This document shows, in pieces, positions 6,954-8,547 of a DNA stretch of 8,547 bases (its first letter is position 1; the number at the start of each line of letters is the position of its first letter). The stretch is from contig NZ_CAJLUB010000078.1 of NCBI RefSeq assembly GCF_905209685.1, positions 1 through 8,547 of the forward strand, given 5' to 3'. The DNA is from an uncultured Veillonella sp. (GTDB lineage: Bacteria > Bacillota > Negativicutes > Veillonellales > Veillonellaceae). Under the pieces are notes generated by a model. That model saw only the letters and a program-made list of their open reading frames with translations. It ran no database searches and was not told the origin of the DNA. A program made the translations under genes and the position numbers.

Positions 6954-8354
6954 TTACCACATACCGATTGCTTTCATCCATACGGAACCAAGGCCCATAA
7001 AGATAATTAAGTTGATTACGGATGCGAAGAAACCTAGTTTCCACCAAGTATTTTGAGGAACATAACCAGTATTAAAGATTACAGGAGATGGACCTGCTGC
7101 ATAGTGAGTCAAAGACATACACAAGTTAGATGTGAATGCAATCATCAACAAAGTCAACATTGGTGGTGCACCTGCAGAGATAGCAATTGCAGAGAATGCT
7201 ACGAACATTGCAGAAATATGTGCAGTTAAAGATGCGAATACATAGTGGGAATATGTATTAATAAGTACAGCTATAACGAAGGCAATAATCCAAGATCCTT
7301 CTGGAATATAACCGCCTACAAGTACTGTTGCCCATTTGATGAAGCCCAATTTGGACAAGAAACCGGCAAAGCCCATTAATGTACCCATCCAAACTAATGT
7401 ATCCCAAGCACCTTTTTCACTTTTAACATCGTCCCATACAAGAACACTTGTAGCAAGCAAAATAGAAATACCTAAGAATGCAACAGTTGTAGCATCAATT
7501 TTAGTAAATTGAGAAGTAGCCCATAAAACTAAAGCCAAAACAAATACGCCTAGCATAACCCATTCTTGGAAGGACATTTTACCAAGGCCTTTTAACTCTT
7601 CTTTAATCATTTGTTGTGCTTCGCGAGCATCTGTAATTTCAGGTGGATATACTTTGTAAATAAAGTACGGCATAATGATCAATGCAATAATACCTGGCAC
7701 GATGGCAGCCATAGCCCAATCACCCCATGTGATACCAATACCAAAAGATTGAAGCGCCAATGCTGCAACCAATGTGTTACCAGCCATGGATGTTTGGAAC
7801 ATAGCAGATGTAATTGTATTAACTTGATAAATAGATTGCATCAAGAAGGAACCAATTTTACGAGGACCATCTTGAGGTTCAGAACCGAACGCTTTTGCCA
7901 AGCTTGTAGTAATTGGCATGATAACACCACCTACACGAGCTGTATTAGATGGAGTTGCTGGAGCCAAAATTAAATCAGATAATGCTAATGCATAAGCCAA
8001 ACGTAAGGAGCTACTACCAAAAGCAGCAATCAAATTATAAGCAATACGTTTCCCCAAACCAGTTTTAATAAAGCCACGAGAGAATAAGAACGCACCTACG
8101 ATTAACCAAATAGCAGAGTTAGCAAAACCAGAGATAGCTTCGCCGATTTTCAAAGTACCAGTCAAAGCCGCCACAGTAATTACAATGATAGATACGCCAC
8201 CAATCGGTAATGGCTGAGTAATAAAGCCTACGATAGTAGCAACAAAGATGGCGAATAAATGCCAAGATTGAGGTGTTAAACCCTCAGGCGTTGGAATAAA
8301 CCATAGGCCTATACCAAAGACCGCTGGAATAATCCAATTTAACAGTTTTTTCAT
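6954..8354 (-). CDS. DASS-family (SLC13-like) divalent-anion/dicarboxylate permease
   Basis: This inner-membrane transporter of the divalent anion:sodium symporter family moves di- or tricarboxylates such as malate, succinate, 2-oxoglutarate or citrate. The 466-residue chain is mostly hydrophobic, with roughly a dozen membrane segments. Both halves carry the family's anion-binding motif: PATPSNT at about 132-138, and TSNL with SLTHYAAGPSP at about 408-424. The second resembles the SNL…SLTHYGTGP signature of the CitT / 2-oxoglutarate-malate translocator branch. A cytoplasmic loop lies at about 238-262. The frame extends to 8408, but the ATG at 8354 is preferred: TAGGAGG stands 7 bases before it and the product begins MKKLLNW, straight into the first membrane segment. 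An ATG two codons earlier (8360) sits only one base from AGGAGG, too close to be used. The gene appears to be a single-gene unit with a long leader and a strong terminator. Exact substrate and whether it works by symport or antiport are unknown. Confidence 0.93.
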   Translation of the reverse strand: MKKLLNWIIPAVFGIGLWFIPTPEGLTPQSWHLFAIFVATIVGFITQPLPIGGVSIIVITVAALTGTLKIGEAISGFANSAIWLIVGAFLFSRGFIKTGLGKRIAYNLIAAFGSSSLRLAYALALSDLILAPATPSNTARVGGVIMPITTSLAKAFGSEPQDGPRKIGSFLMQSIYQVNTITSAMFQTSMAGNTLVAALALQSFGIGITWGDWAMAAIVPGIIALIIMPYFIYKVYPPEITDAREAQQMIKEELKGLGKMSFQEWVMLGVFVLALVLWATSQFTKIDATTVAFLGISILLATSVLVWDDVKSEKGAWDTLVWMGTLMGFAGFLSKLGFIKWATVLVGGYIPEGSWIIAFVIAVLINTYSHYVFASLTAHISAMFVAFSAIAISAGAPPMLTLLMIAFTSNLCMSLTHYAAGPSPVIFNTGYVPQNTWWKLGFFASVINLIIFMGLGSVWMKAIGMW

Positions 8355-8361
8355 ACACATA

Positions 8362-8368
8362 CCTCCTA
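8362..8368 (-). promoter_or_regulatory. Ribosome binding site deciding the permease start
   Basis: TAGGAGG on the minus strand lies 7 bases before the ATG at 8354 and overlaps the small inverted repeat TCCTA-TG-TAGGA. The spacing favours 8354 over the ATG at 8360 and over the frame-opening ATG at 8408. Confidence 0.8.
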
Positions 8369-8386
8369 CATAGGAAAAAACTAAAA

Positions 8387-8472
8387 TATATAACTGCTGA
8401 AATACCAAGGCATCGCAAGGTGACTATAAAACACACACTAAGCCCCCTATCCTACGGTGTCTTCAGTATATA
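8387..8472 (-). other. Potentially structured mRNA leader of the permease gene
   Basis: Distant segments of the leader can pair: CTGAA/TTCAG (8397-8401 with 8462-8466), ACC/GGT (8404-8406 with 8456-8458) and TATATA/TATATA (8387-8392 with 8467-8472, leaving ACTG bulged). They close a roughly 50-base interior richer in G and C than its surroundings. A second register is possible because CTG is repeated. Inside, GGC/GCC and GTG/CAC can pair weakly. ATAGGGG in the interior can also pair with TTCCTAT just before the ribosome binding site, which would offer an alternative fold. I do not recognise a known riboswitch class. Confidence 0.35.
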
Positions 8473-8523
8473 TCAGTAGTATGTGAAATTAGAAATATAT
8501 TTATATCTTCTTATGATAAATAT

Positions 8524-8529
8524 ATTATA
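8524..8529 (-). promoter_or_regulatory. Possible -10 box of the permease gene
   Basis: A perfect TATAAT on the minus strand lies about 170 bases before the permease start codon. Its -35 partner would fall at or beyond the window edge, so the promoter cannot be confirmed. If used, transcription would start near 8517 and include the whole foldable leader. Confidence 0.35.
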
Positions 8530-8547
8530 TTACAACATAAAAAGAAA

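Noticed and set aside
7611..7973. Plus-strand 120-codon frame opposite the permease, rich in Cys, Asn and His
   Set aside because: Its composition is what antisense reading of a membrane-protein gene gives; there is no independent evidence of coding.
8355..8408. Upstream ATG at 8408 extending the permease by 18 residues
   Set aside because: The extension includes the ribosome binding site TAGGAGG and overlaps the leader; the start at 8354 has correct spacing and a typical N-terminus.
1..8547. Search for tRNA, rRNA, CRISPR arrays, insertion sequences, toxin-antitoxin or defence genes
   Set aside because: No clover-leaf, spaced repeats, transposase, terminal inverted repeats or unexplained gene of useful length was seen; the genes are all common housekeeping families.

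Overview
The window is an AT-rich bacterial chromosome segment in which every recognisable gene reads on the minus strand. It carries four complete well-known genes, one short conserved regulator, and the first few codons of another gene at the left edge. A single-chain, acetyl-CoA-carboxylase-like pyruvate carboxylase beside a DASS-family dicarboxylate transporter, strong AGGAGG ribosome binding sites and low G+C all fit a Firmicute-type anaerobe. My best guess is a Negativicute such as Veillonella, a lactate fermenter that makes propionate through oxaloacetate and succinate. This assignment comes from gene content and general sequence character, not from a database match.

In transcription order (right to left): (1) 8547-6954 holds a possible -10 box, a roughly 160-nt leader that can fold, and a 466-residue divalent-anion:sodium symporter family permease. 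It ends at a strong intrinsic terminator (6836-6865). (2) 6719-5373 encodes an M18-family metallo-aminopeptidase with all metal ligands present. (3) A 285-base spacer (5088-5372) holds several short palindromes and the likely pyc promoter. (4) 5087-1641 encodes a complete pyruvate carboxylase of 1148 residues, followed by a 13-bp-stem terminator (1539-1568). (5) A compact promoter with a good match to the NrdR box precedes nrdR (1442-966). (6) nrdR is followed after 25 bases by an M19 dipeptidase (940-14). The stop codon of the dipeptidase overlaps the ATG of a further gene that leaves the window, so nrdR, the dipeptidase and that gene look like one operon.

Functionally, the permease and pyruvate carboxylase both concern C4-dicarboxylates: one moves them across the membrane, the other makes oxaloacetate from pyruvate. 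The two peptidases handle small peptides in the cytoplasm, and NrdR controls ribonucleotide reductase genes that lie elsewhere. This looks like an ordinary housekeeping region. I found no mobile element, CRISPR array, toxin-antitoxin pair, RNA gene of a known class, or sign of a new defence or biosynthetic system. The items most worth a second look are non-coding: the NrdR-box autoregulatory site, the folded leader of the permease gene, and the palindromes upstream of pyc.
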